Assembly (NCBI GenBank): GCA_031425035.1
Contig: JANPIN010000103.1
Location: 1-64,000 of the forward strand
Direction: 5' to 3'
Length of the DNA: 64,000 nucleotides
Source of the DNA: M3007 sp031425035
GTDB lineage: Bacteria; Bacteroidota; Bacteroidia; Chitinophagales; Saprospiraceae
Shown here: positions 9,302 to 17,678 of the stretch, piece after piece
Position numbering within the stretch: the stretch's first letter is position 1
How the letters are laid out: the number at the start of each line of letters is the position of its first letter
Notes under the pieces: model-generated
The model's database searches: none
What the model was told of the DNA's origin: nothing
The model's input: only the letters and a program-made list of their open reading frames with translations
Made by a program: the position numbers and the translations under genes

Positions 9302-9336
9302 TAAAAGCAAGCCCGACGGATAGGTCCGCCGGGCTG
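9302..9336 (-). terminator. probable terminator between convergent genes
   Basis: AGCCCGACGG (9310-9319) pairs with CCGCCGGGCT (9326-9335) with one mismatch. On the minus strand the stem is followed by TTGCTTTTAT, so it best serves the anti-sigma gene, and it may stop plus-strand transcripts as well. Confidence 0.45.
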
Positions 9337-9397
9337 CCATATACTACTGCTAAAAGTTATCGGTTGATGGAAAAGGTTATGGGGGTCGGCCCAAACC

Positions 9398-9922
9398 TTA
9401 ATTTTCCTGCTCTCCGTTTGATTTTTCCCGCTCCGTAGAATTGGGCATCACCGATTTGGTTTTGCTGCCTGGCAGGGGGGATGCCTGGACCCGGCTGGGT
9501 TCCGGTTGACGGACATCGCTGGAATTAACTGCTGGTTCGGGTTTGTTTTTGGACACTGCCGGCCGCGTTTTGCTTGCCGGGGTCGTGACTGGCTTTTCTG
9601 AAGCAGTGGCTGCCGGATTTACTTCCTGGGCAGGCGTAGCGACCGGTGGAGAAATGACGGGTGCTTCGGCCGGCGCTGGTGCGGATTGCATTTTCTCGTA
9701 CACATAGTACATTCCGACTCCCAGCCCCAGGACCAGTACGGCCATAAAGGCCCAGGTTTGCAGGGCCCAGCCGGAGGTCGGCGGTTTTATTTCGGTCTGC
9801 ACCCGTTGCCACACGCGCGGTGATGGCGTATCCCAGCCGGAGGCGGTGGGCTTGTCGGGCAGACCCTGAAAAGTTTTGCGGAACAGTTCGTCCAGTGGTT
9901 CAATTTCTTCTTTGCCAGTCAT
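9398..9922 (-). CDS. putative membrane anti-sigma factor
   Basis: A protein of 174 residues beginning 29 nt after the ECF sigma gene on the same strand. The N-terminal cytoplasmic part (DELFRKTFQGL...WDTPSPRVWQRV) has the short W-containing helix pattern seen in small Bacteroidota anti-sigma proteins. A single membrane segment spans about residues 56-75 (TWAFMAVLVLGLGVGMYYVY). The remainder is a Pro/Ala/Glu/Lys-rich low-complexity periplasmic tail. There is no recognisable zinc anti-sigma motif. The assignment rests mainly on topology and on its place next to the sigma factor. Confidence 0.55.
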   Translation of the reverse strand: MTGKEEIEPLDELFRKTFQGLPDKPTASGWDTPSPRVWQRVQTEIKPPTSGWALQTWAFMAVLVLGLGVGMYYVYEKMQSAPAPAEAPVISPPVATPAQEVNPAATASEKPVTTPASKTRPAVSKNKPEPAVNSSDVRQPEPSRVQASPLPGSKTKSVMPNSTEREKSNGEQEN

Positions 9923-9951
9923 AGGTATGATTTTCAGTCTTTGGAGGGATT

Positions 9952-10497
9952 TTATGAAATGAAAGACTTGTCAAGAATACGCTTCAGGTATTCCCGGGCT
10001 TTAAACAGTTGGCTTTTACTGGTACCGATCGTAGTACCCATTTTTTCGGCAATTTCTTCATGGGTGAATCCGTCGATGGCATATAGATTAAATACTGCCC
10101 GGTAACCCGGTGGTAATTGGTGAATGTACGTCAACAAGGTTTCCGCGTCCATATTGGAAGAAAAATTTTCTTCCATGCGTAGTTTACCTTCATATAGTCC
10201 AATATCCTGGACATCGTGGAGGTTATTTTGCTGTTTGCGTAAATGACTTAAGGCCGTATTAATCATAATTCGTCTCATCCATCCGCCCAGCGGACCGGTT
10301 CCTCTAAACTGCTGGAGGTCGCGATACACCCGGATAAAGCCATCCTGTAACATGTCCTCCGCTTCCGCCCGGTCACGTGCAAAACGTAGCATTACCCGGA
10401 ACATCTGCACACTGTACTGTTGGTACAGCGCCGCCTGATGGGTCGGGCTTCCCCGTAACACACCATCCACCAATTCTTGGTCGCTATACTGTTGCAT
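9952..10497 (-). CDS. ECF-type RNA polymerase sigma factor
   Basis: A protein of 181 residues, typical of sigma-E-like factors. Region 2 is seen around residues 25-75 (RAEAEDMLQDGFIRVYRDL, then GWMRRIMINTALSHLRK). Region 4 is at about 128-175 (LPPGYRAVFNLYAIDGF, then THEEIAEKMGTTIGTSKSQL, a helix-turn-helix). The paired downstream membrane protein suggests control by sequestration at the membrane. Target genes are unknown. Confidence 0.9.
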   Translation of the reverse strand: MQQYSDQELVDGVLRGSPTHQAALYQQYSVQMFRVMLRFARDRAEAEDMLQDGFIRVYRDLQQFRGTGPLGGWMRRIMINTALSHLRKQQNNLHDVQDIGLYEGKLRMEENFSSNMDAETLLTYIHQLPPGYRAVFNLYAIDGFTHEEIAEKMGTTIGTSKSQLFKAREYLKRILDKSFIS

Positions 10498-10596
10498 GAT
10501 ATTGATTACTTTACCTTAGGTGATCAAGTTGGAAAAAAGGTTGCCTGAAGATTTAAAAAAATATTTTTTGAGGTGTTCAAAACCAGTTTGCGTTGA

Positions 10597-11631
10597 CTAT
10601 TCGTCCCAAAGTTCGATTTTCAACCGGGCCCGAAACCAGCCGTCTTCTTTTTCCGTAATAAGTTCATGCCGTTGCGGATAGACCAGATCGAGCTGGCGCT
10701 GCACGTTTTTCAGGCCAATACCGCCACTGAGGGTAGAAGGTTCCATGACGTTTTCCGCCGTATTCTCCACTTTGAACACCAGCGTGGAGCCTTCCAGGGT
10801 CAGGTCTATATGGATTTCAGCCTCCCCGGTGGTACTGTTGGCGCCGTGTTTGAAACTGTTTTCCACAAACGGCAGAAGCAGTAAGGGCGCAATAGCCGTG
10901 TGCGGATCATCCAGCCGTTCTGTGTAATGCACGGTGAGCCGGTCGTTATATCGTAGTTTCTCCAGTTCCATATAGTCCTGAATGATCCTGGCTTCATCGG
11001 CAACCGAAATGCGCGGCGCCCGGCAGTCATACAGTACAAAACGCATAATTTTGGAAAGCATCATAATGGCATTGGCCGTTTTTTCCGACTTTTTACGGGC
11101 CAGTACGTACAGGTTGTTCAAGGTGTTAAAAAGAAAATGCGGGTTGGTTTGCGCGCGCAAAAAGCTCAGTTCCGACTGTAGTTTTTCCTGGATCAGTTGT
11201 TCCTCCACTTCCTGGCTTTTATAGCGGAGTTTGATCATTTTAATAATAGTAGCCGAGGTAATCGTAATGTATAAGTCAAATACGGTGAGGACTATACCTT
11301 TTAAATTAAAAATAGCAAAGGCCCGGTGCTCCAAAAATTCAAAGTAACCGTTAATGACGATCCGGTAAAAAATGGTGGCAATAAAAAAGGCCATCACCGT
11401 CAGTAAAACCAGGGTGCGCAACTTGCTCCTTTCCAGGTAAAGCGGTATAACGTAGTAAAAAATGAAGTAGGTCAGGGCCAGTTTAACCGGCAGGGAATAG
11501 GCCTCCCGATACATGGCGTAAGGCAGGTAATCGGGCAGGGTCCAGCCCGACATCACACAGACCACCAGGCCATTGAGCAGCAGGTAAACCGTCCAGAAAA
11601 GGAAGTGGTAGGCTATACGAATTCGATTCAT
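10597..11631 (-). CDS. LytS/YpdA-type sensor histidine kinase
   Basis: The start is set at the ATG at 11629-11631 (MNRIRIAYHFLFW), giving 344 residues and an immediate membrane segment; the longer frame adds 42 unlikely residues. Four hydrophobic segments fill residues 1-140. A short coiled coil follows, then the His_kinase domain with LRAQTNPHFLFNTLNNLY (phospho-acceptor His in NPHF) and the ATPase motifs LLLPFVENSFKHG (N box) and GGIGLKNVQRQL (G box). This class normally signals to a LytTR response regulator, but none is encoded within this window, so the partner is elsewhere or the kinase is an orphan. Confidence 0.85.
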   Translation of the reverse strand: MNRIRIAYHFLFWTVYLLLNGLVVCVMSGWTLPDYLPYAMYREAYSLPVKLALTYFIFYYVIPLYLERSKLRTLVLLTVMAFFIATIFYRIVINGYFEFLEHRAFAIFNLKGIVLTVFDLYITITSATIIKMIKLRYKSQEVEEQLIQEKLQSELSFLRAQTNPHFLFNTLNNLYVLARKKSEKTANAIMMLSKIMRFVLYDCRAPRISVADEARIIQDYMELEKLRYNDRLTVHYTERLDDPHTAIAPLLLLPFVENSFKHGANSTTGEAEIHIDLTLEGSTLVFKVENTAENVMEPSTLSGGIGLKNVQRQLDLVYPQRHELITEKEDGWFRARLKIELWDE

Positions 11632-11779
11632 AGTCACAGGCCTATTTTTAAAAACGACCTGTGCAAAGAGAAGAATTTTTTGAACATGGCCTGCGCCTTT
11701 TACCAGACTCCTGGCCGCTGATCGACCGAACGCGGTAAATTTTAAGCGGCCGACCAAAAATAAGCGTTCAGCGGCCCGG

Positions 11780-14368
11780 TCAACCCTGCCACTCGATCAC
11801 CTGAAAATCAGCGTTTATCACCAGGGTATATAGCGAACGATCGCGTAGTTTGATTTCCTTGATCGGAAAATCGGCCCCATCGACCTGGCAGCTCGTCACG
11901 TAAGTAGGGAAGCCGACCAGGTATATTTTCGCCTGCTGATAAGGCAGCGCAAAATTACCCGACGTACTTTGCCGCAGGGTAAAATGGCCGTTTGCCCCCT
12001 CCGTTTGCCATTCTTTCAGACTGAATTCGCCGTTTTTATAGCCATAACCTTCCCCGGCGTCTTCGTATAAATGGCTGTTTTCCCGGCCGTTTTTATAATA
12101 CACGTATAAGGTGAGTTCCTCCACCGGCCGCTCGCCCACCCACTGACGAATGGGGTAAACCGGCAAAACCGCCCCTTCGCGCACAAAAAACGGGATTTGA
12201 TCGGGCATGACGTTGACAAACATTTCACCGGCCGAGGGCTGCCCCGTCCAAAAATAAAACCACTGCCCCTTCGGCAAATACACGCCCTGCCGCTGCACCC
12301 GCGGGCTGATCACCGGACTCACCAGCAGGTGTTCGCCAAAAAGAAAATCGCGTTCCTGTTCCCAGAGTTTCGGGTCATTCGGGTCGGCAAAAGCAATGTG
12401 TTGCAGGGCCGGCGTACCGTCCTGGGCTGCGCGCCACATGGCCGTGTAAAGGCAGGGCAGTAAAGCATAGCGCAACTCGATGGCTTTTTTGGCCAGCAAC
12501 GTCCATTTCTCACCAAACGACCAGGGTTCCTGGCGAAAGGGTGGCGCCACCGCATCTTCCAAAGGAATAATTTCATCCACCGGCGGTGCGTCCGTGTGTT
12601 CATGTACGGCACCGATTTCCGTATCGATGGGCGTAATGGCATCCCCCACGGCGTGGCCGCCCTTGCTGTGGGTACGCATAAGCGGATGAAAAACAGAGAG
12701 TTGCAGCCAGCGCACAAAGAGCTCGCCGTCCGTGCAACCGGTAAAGCCGCCAATATCGGTGCCGCAAAAAGAGAAGCCCGAAATAGCCAGCCGCTGACAC
12801 TGTATGTTGGCAATTTGCAGGTGTTCCCAGTCGGCGACATTATCGCCGGTCCAAATGGCGGCATAGCGCTGCCCGCCGCTGTACGTCGCCCGGGTCAGCA
12901 GATAAGGCCGCTTTTCCGGTTGCAGCGCGTTGAGGCCTTCCCAGGACGCACGGGCCATTTGCTGGCCATACACGTTGTGGGCCTTGTGGTGACTGCATGG
13001 TTGACCATCGTAGTCATGCCTTACGCTGTTCGGCAAGGTTTTATGATTAACGTGGAACACCGCCGGCTCATTCATATCGTTCCAGAACCCACTCACGCCC
13101 TGTTCCTGGTACAAGGCCTGATGTAATGGGCCCCACCAGGCGCGTACTTCCGGATGCGTAAAATCGGGATAGGCGCAGAAACCCGGCCACACCGGCGCCT
13201 TGGCCACGTCTCCCTCGGCGCTGCGCACAAACATGTTTTTGGCCATTCCCTCCTGATAAATGGCGTAGTCGGGGTCTTCCTTAATACCCGGATCGATCAT
13301 GACCACGGTCTCAAAACCGCGGGCCCGCAGGTCGTCGATCAGGCCTTTCGGGTTGGGAAAACGCTCCGGATGCCAGGTAAAACACCGGTAACCATCCATA
13401 TAGTCGATGTCTAGGTAGATCGCATCGCAGGGAATTTCCCGCGTCCGGAACTCCTGCGCAATGGCCAGCACTTCCGTATCGGGGTAGTAACTCCAGCGGC
13501 ACTGGTGATAGCCCAGCGTCCAGAGCGCGGGGAGGGGCTGGCGACCGGTCAAACGGGCATAAGCGCGCGTCACGTCGGCGGGCGCCGGGCCGTACAGGAA
13601 ATAGTAGTTCAGTTCGCCGCCTTCCGCCCAGAAACTGCTGCTGCCGGCCTCGGCCTTATCGAAATCGAAGTGGGACCGGAAGGTGTTATCGAGAAAAATA
13701 CCGTAAGCCAGGCCCTGGTGCAGCGAGTAGTAAAAAGGAATGGCCCGGTAAAGTGGATCGTCTTTGCGTCCATAGGCGTAGGAATCGGTACACCAGTTCT
13801 GGAATTTTTTACCGGCCAGGTTCGTGCCGCAGGTTTTATCGCCCAGCCCGAAAAACACTTCTTTGCGGTGGCACTTTTTCTCCAGCTGGACCTTGCTCCA
13901 GCCCTGCATGACCGTCCGCCGGGCGCTGAATCCGCCGGCATCTTCGCATAAAATATGGTCGTCATGGTCGTATATTTTTACGCCCATGCCCGTTTTGGAC
14001 ACCACCACCTGGAGTTGTTCCGACAGCAGCAAGTACTCATTCGGATTTTCATGAAGCCGCACGACCACTTTTTCCGGCTCAAATTCCGGATCGATGGCAT
14101 AGGAAAAATCAGCCGGATAGGTACCATCGGGCGTGTAGCGCAGCCGGATAATACCCGGCGTGAGCACCTGTACGCGCAGGGTCACGTGGTTTTTGCAAAT
14201 GAACTCGTAAGCACCGTCGCGCCAGCGGACATCGGCCACTTCATCCGGCCGAATGTCCTGATAGACGTCGTTATAACGGGAAGAGACGTCCGCATCGGCG
14301 AAAGCGACCAGGGTGGGCTTGGCGATGGCGGGTTTATCGCCAACCGGAACTTTGGTTTTCTTTTCCAT
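11780..14368 (-). CDS. GH31 alpha-glucosidase
   Basis: A glycoside hydrolase family 31 protein of 862 residues, hydrolysing terminal alpha-glucosidic bonds. The N-terminal beta-sandwich and (beta/alpha)8 barrel are intact: DIDYMDGYRCFTWHPERFP, the nucleophile region GFWNDMNEPAVF with Asp431, and the acid/base region AIWTGDNVADW with Asp509, then SGFSFCGTDIGGF and FHPLMRTHS. The C-terminus has the usual two small beta domains. No signal peptide is seen, so it is probably cytoplasmic, acting on imported maltooligosaccharides or similar. It is the last gene of a run with an aldo/keto reductase and a GT2. Confidence 0.93.
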   Translation of the reverse strand: MEKKTKVPVGDKPAIAKPTLVAFADADVSSRYNDVYQDIRPDEVADVRWRDGAYEFICKNHVTLRVQVLTPGIIRLRYTPDGTYPADFSYAIDPEFEPEKVVVRLHENPNEYLLLSEQLQVVVSKTGMGVKIYDHDDHILCEDAGGFSARRTVMQGWSKVQLEKKCHRKEVFFGLGDKTCGTNLAGKKFQNWCTDSYAYGRKDDPLYRAIPFYYSLHQGLAYGIFLDNTFRSHFDFDKAEAGSSSFWAEGGELNYYFLYGPAPADVTRAYARLTGRQPLPALWTLGYHQCRWSYYPDTEVLAIAQEFRTREIPCDAIYLDIDYMDGYRCFTWHPERFPNPKGLIDDLRARGFETVVMIDPGIKEDPDYAIYQEGMAKNMFVRSAEGDVAKAPVWPGFCAYPDFTHPEVRAWWGPLHQALYQEQGVSGFWNDMNEPAVFHVNHKTLPNSVRHDYDGQPCSHHKAHNVYGQQMARASWEGLNALQPEKRPYLLTRATYSGGQRYAAIWTGDNVADWEHLQIANIQCQRLAISGFSFCGTDIGGFTGCTDGELFVRWLQLSVFHPLMRTHSKGGHAVGDAITPIDTEIGAVHEHTDAPPVDEIIPLEDAVAPPFRQEPWSFGEKWTLLAKKAIELRYALLPCLYTAMWRAAQDGTPALQHIAFADPNDPKLWEQERDFLFGEHLLVSPVISPRVQRQGVYLPKGQWFYFWTGQPSAGEMFVNVMPDQIPFFVREGAVLPVYPIRQWVGERPVEELTLYVYYKNGRENSHLYEDAGEGYGYKNGEFSLKEWQTEGANGHFTLRQSTSGNFALPYQQAKIYLVGFPTYVTSCQVDGADFPIKEIKLRDRSLYTLVINADFQVIEWQG

Positions 14369-14407
14369 GCTGTTTTTTAAAGGCTTCAGTCAGTGTAAAA
14401 ATGCACG

Positions 14408-15316
14408 TTAGCGGAGTTTTGCCAGGGCTTCCCACACGTCCCGGTAGTCGAAGGTCTCCAGATTGCGCCAAAAATCCAACGTTTCCCGGAGTTGACTAAT
14501 GGAGGAAACCCCCAGGATCAGGCCGTTCAACCGCGGGTTCAATCCGGCGTAGATCAATCCGAGGTGGTTCATGGACTTCACCGGCGGGCGAACGAAGGCC
14601 AGGTGAAAGCCGGGCAGCAGCGCCCTGATCTGTTCCAGTCGGGCTGCCATCTGCTCCGGTTGTCCGCCCCGCGCCAGGAAGGTGCTGTCGGTGGGGTAGG
14701 AGCCTTCCAGTTTCATTCCACCCGCGTTGAGACCGTAGGCGAAAAAACCCGCCTGCGCCCATAGTGGTCGGTAACGCTCCAGATCGCTGTGCATCACGTT
14801 GTGTTTCAATTGAATATCAAAATGCAAACCCAGGTCCGCATTGACGCGGGCATATATTTCCGGATGGGCGATGCCGGACAGTCCCGGCTGCAAACCCTGC
14901 TCTTTTTGCAGTTGCTGCAGCGCCTCCAGTGAACTGCGGATGGCGGTTTCATCGCTGCGATTATCCCAGTGCAGCATCAGCCCGTGCAGGTTTTCCGCGA
15001 ATCGGCGGCGGTATTCCCCGGCCATCATGTGCAGAAAAGAAGGGGCCAGGTTGGCTTCCGGGGAGCGCATATTATCCAGGCTGCCGACTTTCATGGTTAT
15101 CTGCAGATCGCGCAGACCGTGGGCCTGTACGTACTCCTCCAGTATTTTTTCGGCCGCCCGGAAATCTTCCGCTTGGCGGTTGATGGGGTAGTTGGTAGCG
15201 ACGTCGACCCGCCGGTGGCCGGCCAGCAGCCAGGCATCGAGCAGACGGAAAACTTCCGTGCGGTGGACGGTCCAGCCCCATTGAGCGGTACCGAGGACGA
15301 GGGTAGGGAGGGTCAT
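14408..15316 (-). CDS. aldo/keto reductase family oxidoreductase
   Basis: A protein of 302 residues starting at the ATG at 15314-15316 (MTLPTLVLGTAQWGW); the longer frame would overlap the GT2 gene. The NAD(P)H-dependent AKR barrel is recognisable from LGTAQWGW, RVDVATNYP (Asp and Tyr of the tetrad), TMKVGS (Lys) and GLMLHWDN (His). It has a late strand AYGLNAGG. The substrate is unknown. It sits 20 nt after the GT2 stop and 39 nt before the GH31 start on the same strand. Confidence 0.8.
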   Translation of the reverse strand: MTLPTLVLGTAQWGWTVHRTEVFRLLDAWLLAGHRRVDVATNYPINRQAEDFRAAEKILEEYVQAHGLRDLQITMKVGSLDNMRSPEANLAPSFLHMMAGEYRRRFAENLHGLMLHWDNRSDETAIRSSLEALQQLQKEQGLQPGLSGIAHPEIYARVNADLGLHFDIQLKHNVMHSDLERYRPLWAQAGFFAYGLNAGGMKLEGSYPTDSTFLARGGQPEQMAARLEQIRALLPGFHLAFVRPPVKSMNHLGLIYAGLNPRLNGLILGVSSISQLRETLDFWRNLETFDYRDVWEALAKLR

Positions 15317-15336
15317 TTTGCTGCGGTTTCCAGGAT

Positions 15337-16056
15337 TTAGCGTGGCTTCTTGGTTTTCAACACCCGCATGGCCCGCATATATTGTTTCGCCAGCGGCCCT
15401 ATTTGCACCTTGCTGCTGCCGGCATCGTCGGTCCACTTGACGGGTAATTCGCACATTTTCAAGCCCTTCCATTCGGCCACGGCCAGCAGCTCCGTACTGA
15501 AAAACCAGCCGTCGGATACCGCGCCGCCGGCCATGAGGGGTTGCACATATTCCCGGTGCAGCCATTTGAAACCGCACATGCCATCAGAAAAACGGGTGCC
15601 GAGATAGGTTTGCAGCATGGTGTTAAAGACCCGGGAGGTGATTTCGCGTTTCATCGTCCGGCCCTTCACCCGCGCCTGCGCATGCAGCCGGGAACCATAG
15701 ACCAGGTCGAAACCTTCGGTGGCCAAAGCGTGATATGCCTGAATAAAGTGGGACAAATCAGTGGATAAATCCAGATCCATATACCCGACTATATCGGCCT
15801 GACTTTGCTCCCAGGAGGTTTTAAGGGCCAGTCCGACCCCCTTTTTGGGAACTTGTACCAGTCGGACTTCCGGCAACTCATACGCCAGTTCTGCGGCTAA
15901 ACGGCGGGTATTGTCGGTGCTGCCATTATCGGCAATGATGATTTGCCACTGCCGGCTGTCAGGAAAATGTTCACTCAAAAAACGATGCAGGATGCGCACC
16001 TGCTGTACCAGCGTTTCTTCTTCGTTGAGGACAGGAATGGTAACGTCAAAAGACAT
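15337..16056 (-). CDS. GT2 glycosyltransferase, dolichyl/polyprenyl-phosphate sugar synthase-like
   Basis: A GT-A fold protein of 239 residues. Visible motifs are VTIPVLNEEETL at the N-terminus, IIIADNGSTDNT, the metal-binding DLDLSTD, and GSRLHAQARVKGRT followed by FSDGMCGFKWLHRE, which match polyprenyl-phosphate glucosyl/mannosyl transferases that charge lipid carriers for GT-C enzymes. It has no C-terminal membrane helices. Its start codon abuts the GCGGAAT repeat array, so its promoter must lie in or beyond the repeats. A GT-C enzyme that could use such a donor is encoded at 38075-39679. Confidence 0.85.
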   Translation of the reverse strand: MSFDVTIPVLNEEETLVQQVRILHRFLSEHFPDSRQWQIIIADNGSTDNTRRLAAELAYELPEVRLVQVPKKGVGLALKTSWEQSQADIVGYMDLDLSTDLSHFIQAYHALATEGFDLVYGSRLHAQARVKGRTMKREITSRVFNTMLQTYLGTRFSDGMCGFKWLHREYVQPLMAGGAVSDGWFFSTELLAVAEWKGLKMCELPVKWTDDAGSSKVQIGPLAKQYMRAMRVLKTKKPR

Positions 16057-16058
16057 GG

Positions 16059-16580
16059 GCGGAATACGGAATACGGATTGCGGAATGAGCGGAATGCGGA
16101 ATACAGATTGCGGAATGCGGAATACTTAGGGCGTGGCATTGGAACGCTGGGAATAGATTGTGGTTCGTTTGCCGGTATTTTTGAAAGGGTAAAATTACTC
16201 GGTCAGTCAACTAAAATGTTGATCAGGCGGAGAAAACCTGCTTACCTGGCGCATTTTATAATCAGTCCAACCGAATGCGAATGCGGAATAGGGATTACGG
16301 ATTACGGAATACGGAATACGGATTACGGGGAGCGGGGAGCGTGGTGTTGGAATGCTGGGTTAGGTCGTAGTTCGTTTGTCAGCATTTGGATGGGCAAAAT
16401 TACTCGGCCGTGCAAAGGCAGCTAGATGACCCTCCGCATTCCGCCCACTCGCTTCCCCATCACCGATGACTAAGCAAACCCCTCAATGCTCAAGCCCTCC
16501 CATTCCGCATTCCGCATTCCGTACTCCGCATTCGGCTTCCCCATTCCGCATTCCGTATTCTGCATTCCGCATTCGTATTC
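16059..16580. repeat. GCGGAAT/GGAATAC word-repeat arrays in both orientations
   Basis: The 674-base gene-free interval 16057-16730 is mostly repeat. Forward arrays of variants of GGAATGCGGAATAC lie at about 16059-16130 and 16274-16328. The complementary words (ATTCCGCATTCCGC) lie at about 16434-16446 and 16501-16575. Forward and reverse arrays can pair as very long imperfect hairpins. Open frames across this region are by-products of the repeat and I do not count them as genes. Confidence 0.8.
16128..16410 (+). repeat. diverged direct duplication of about 75 bp
   Basis: Two copies of one unit can be aligned by eye: about 16130-16203 (GCGTGGCATTGGAACGCTGG, then TGGTTCGTTTG, ending AAAATTACTCGG) and about 16339-16408 (GCGTGGTGTTGGAATGCTGG, then TAGTTCGTTTG, ending AAAATTACTCGG). 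Each copy follows a GCGGAAT-type array, so the duplicated unit is array plus unique part. No coding capacity is evident. Confidence 0.6.
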
Positions 16581-16730
16581 GGCTGTTTTGCTTACTTTGT
16601 CGCAAAATCCCGGACAGTCGACGACGAATTGGTGGGTCCATTGAATGAACACCCCACTTTTGGCCGGTATTTTTTATAGTTTTATAAAACATTGCTTTCC
16701 ACATTAGTAGCTGAACATCGTCAACCGAAC

Positions 16731-17390
16731 ATGAGCGACATTCTTAAAAAATTTAAATCCGTTTTCGTGCTGGAAGACCCGGAGTCCGAGCAATCAGCAC
16801 CGGAAAAAGCGCCTGCTGCGGTCCCTGCCGCTCCGGCGCCGCCGCCCCCCGGACCCGTAGCCACCACCAGCGGTTCGGTCACCGATAAATTTTCGGACAT
16901 CCTGCTGGGTGCGCTGGAGAAAAACAACCAGCCCGGTTTCGATTATTTTGAATTCCGGCAGGCCCTGCGCAACCTGGCTAAAATGCCGATGGATGAGCAA
17001 ACCCGCTTCCAGTCCGCTTATGCCATGGCCCAAACGATGGGCGCTACCCCTGCCGCCCTGGTCGAATCCGCTAATTTCTATCTCCAGGTGCTGGCTACCG
17101 AGCAGTCGCGTTTCAATGAGGCGCACCAGCAGCAACGCGCCAAACTCATCGGCAACCGCGAAGACGAGGTGAAGAACCTGGAGGGCATGATGGCGCAAAA
17201 AGCCGAACAGATCAAACAACTGACCCAGCAAATCGAGGAACACCGCCAGCGGGCCGAACAGATCCGTAAAGAGCTGAGCGACAGTACCATCAAGATCGAA
17301 AACACCAAAGCCGATTTTGAAGCCACCTTTGCCGCCGTAGTCGGTCAGATGCAGGGCGATGTGGAAAAAATGAAGTCCTACTTAAAGTAA
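16731..17390 (+). CDS. soluble coiled-coil protein, first gene of PspA-like locus
   Basis: The start at 16731 (MSDILKKFKSVFVLEDPES) follows the repeat region and gives 219 residues; a longer frame adds 13 residues. There is a Pro/Ala-rich linker at about 22-50, a globular alpha-helical part at 55-125, and a strong coiled coil at about 130-215 (EDEVKNLEGMMAQKAEQIK, then QQIEEHRQRAEQIRKEL). No membrane segment or signal is seen, so it is predicted to be cytoplasmic. I do not recognise a named family. Two further genes follow within 70 nt each, and all probably form one transcript ended by the terminator at 18721. Confidence 0.7.
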   Translation: MSDILKKFKSVFVLEDPESEQSAPEKAPAAVPAAPAPPPPGPVATTSGSVTDKFSDILLGALEKNNQPGFDYFEFRQALRNLAKMPMDEQTRFQSAYAMAQTMGATPAALVESANFYLQVLATEQSRFNEAHQQQRAKLIGNREDEVKNLEGMMAQKAEQIKQLTQQIEEHRQRAEQIRKELSDSTIKIENTKADFEATFAAVVGQMQGDVEKMKSYLK

Positions 17391-17411
17391 ACCGTGGTTT
17401 GAAACGTCCCT

Positions 17412-17609
17412 ATGTCGAGATGGATCCGAAATCCGATTACTGCCATTCCCTTTCTGCTGCTGATCTTGTGGCTGTCACTCCGGGTAGTGAAAATTATGCT
17501 GGGCTTTTCCTGGCTCTTACTGCTGCTTATTATTGTTTTTCTGCTAATAAATCGCCATTTTCGTAACATTGTGCGGGATTTCTTCAACGATTTATTCAAA
17601 GGTTTTTGA
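17412..17609 (+). CDS. small two-helix membrane protein
   Basis: A protein of 65 residues, 21 nt after the previous stop. It has two hydrophobic segments (about 10-24 and 30-47) and a basic, helical C-terminus (NRHFRNIVRDFFNDLFKGF). It is too short for a family call. It is probably real because it has the same strand, tight spacing and conserved-looking amphipathic tail inside an operon of membrane-associated proteins. Confidence 0.6.
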   Translation: MSRWIRNPITAIPFLLLILWLSLRVVKIMLGFSWLLLLLIIVFLLINRHFRNIVRDFFNDLFKGF

Positions 17610-17678
17610 AAAATCCGCAACTTGCCAACATCCTGAAATTCCCCAATCCCTCAACATTCAAAAATTCAACTTAGAAAA

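Noticed and set aside
14408..15577. Longer form of the aldo/keto reductase
   Set aside because: The upstream part overlaps the GT2 gene and does not match the family; the start at 15316 does.
16466..16704. Open frames with repeated Arg-Asn-Ala-Glu-Cys-Gly-Met or Phe-Arg-Ile-Pro-His-Ser-Ala
   Set aside because: They are direct translations of the GCGGAAT word array and occur on both strands; not genes.
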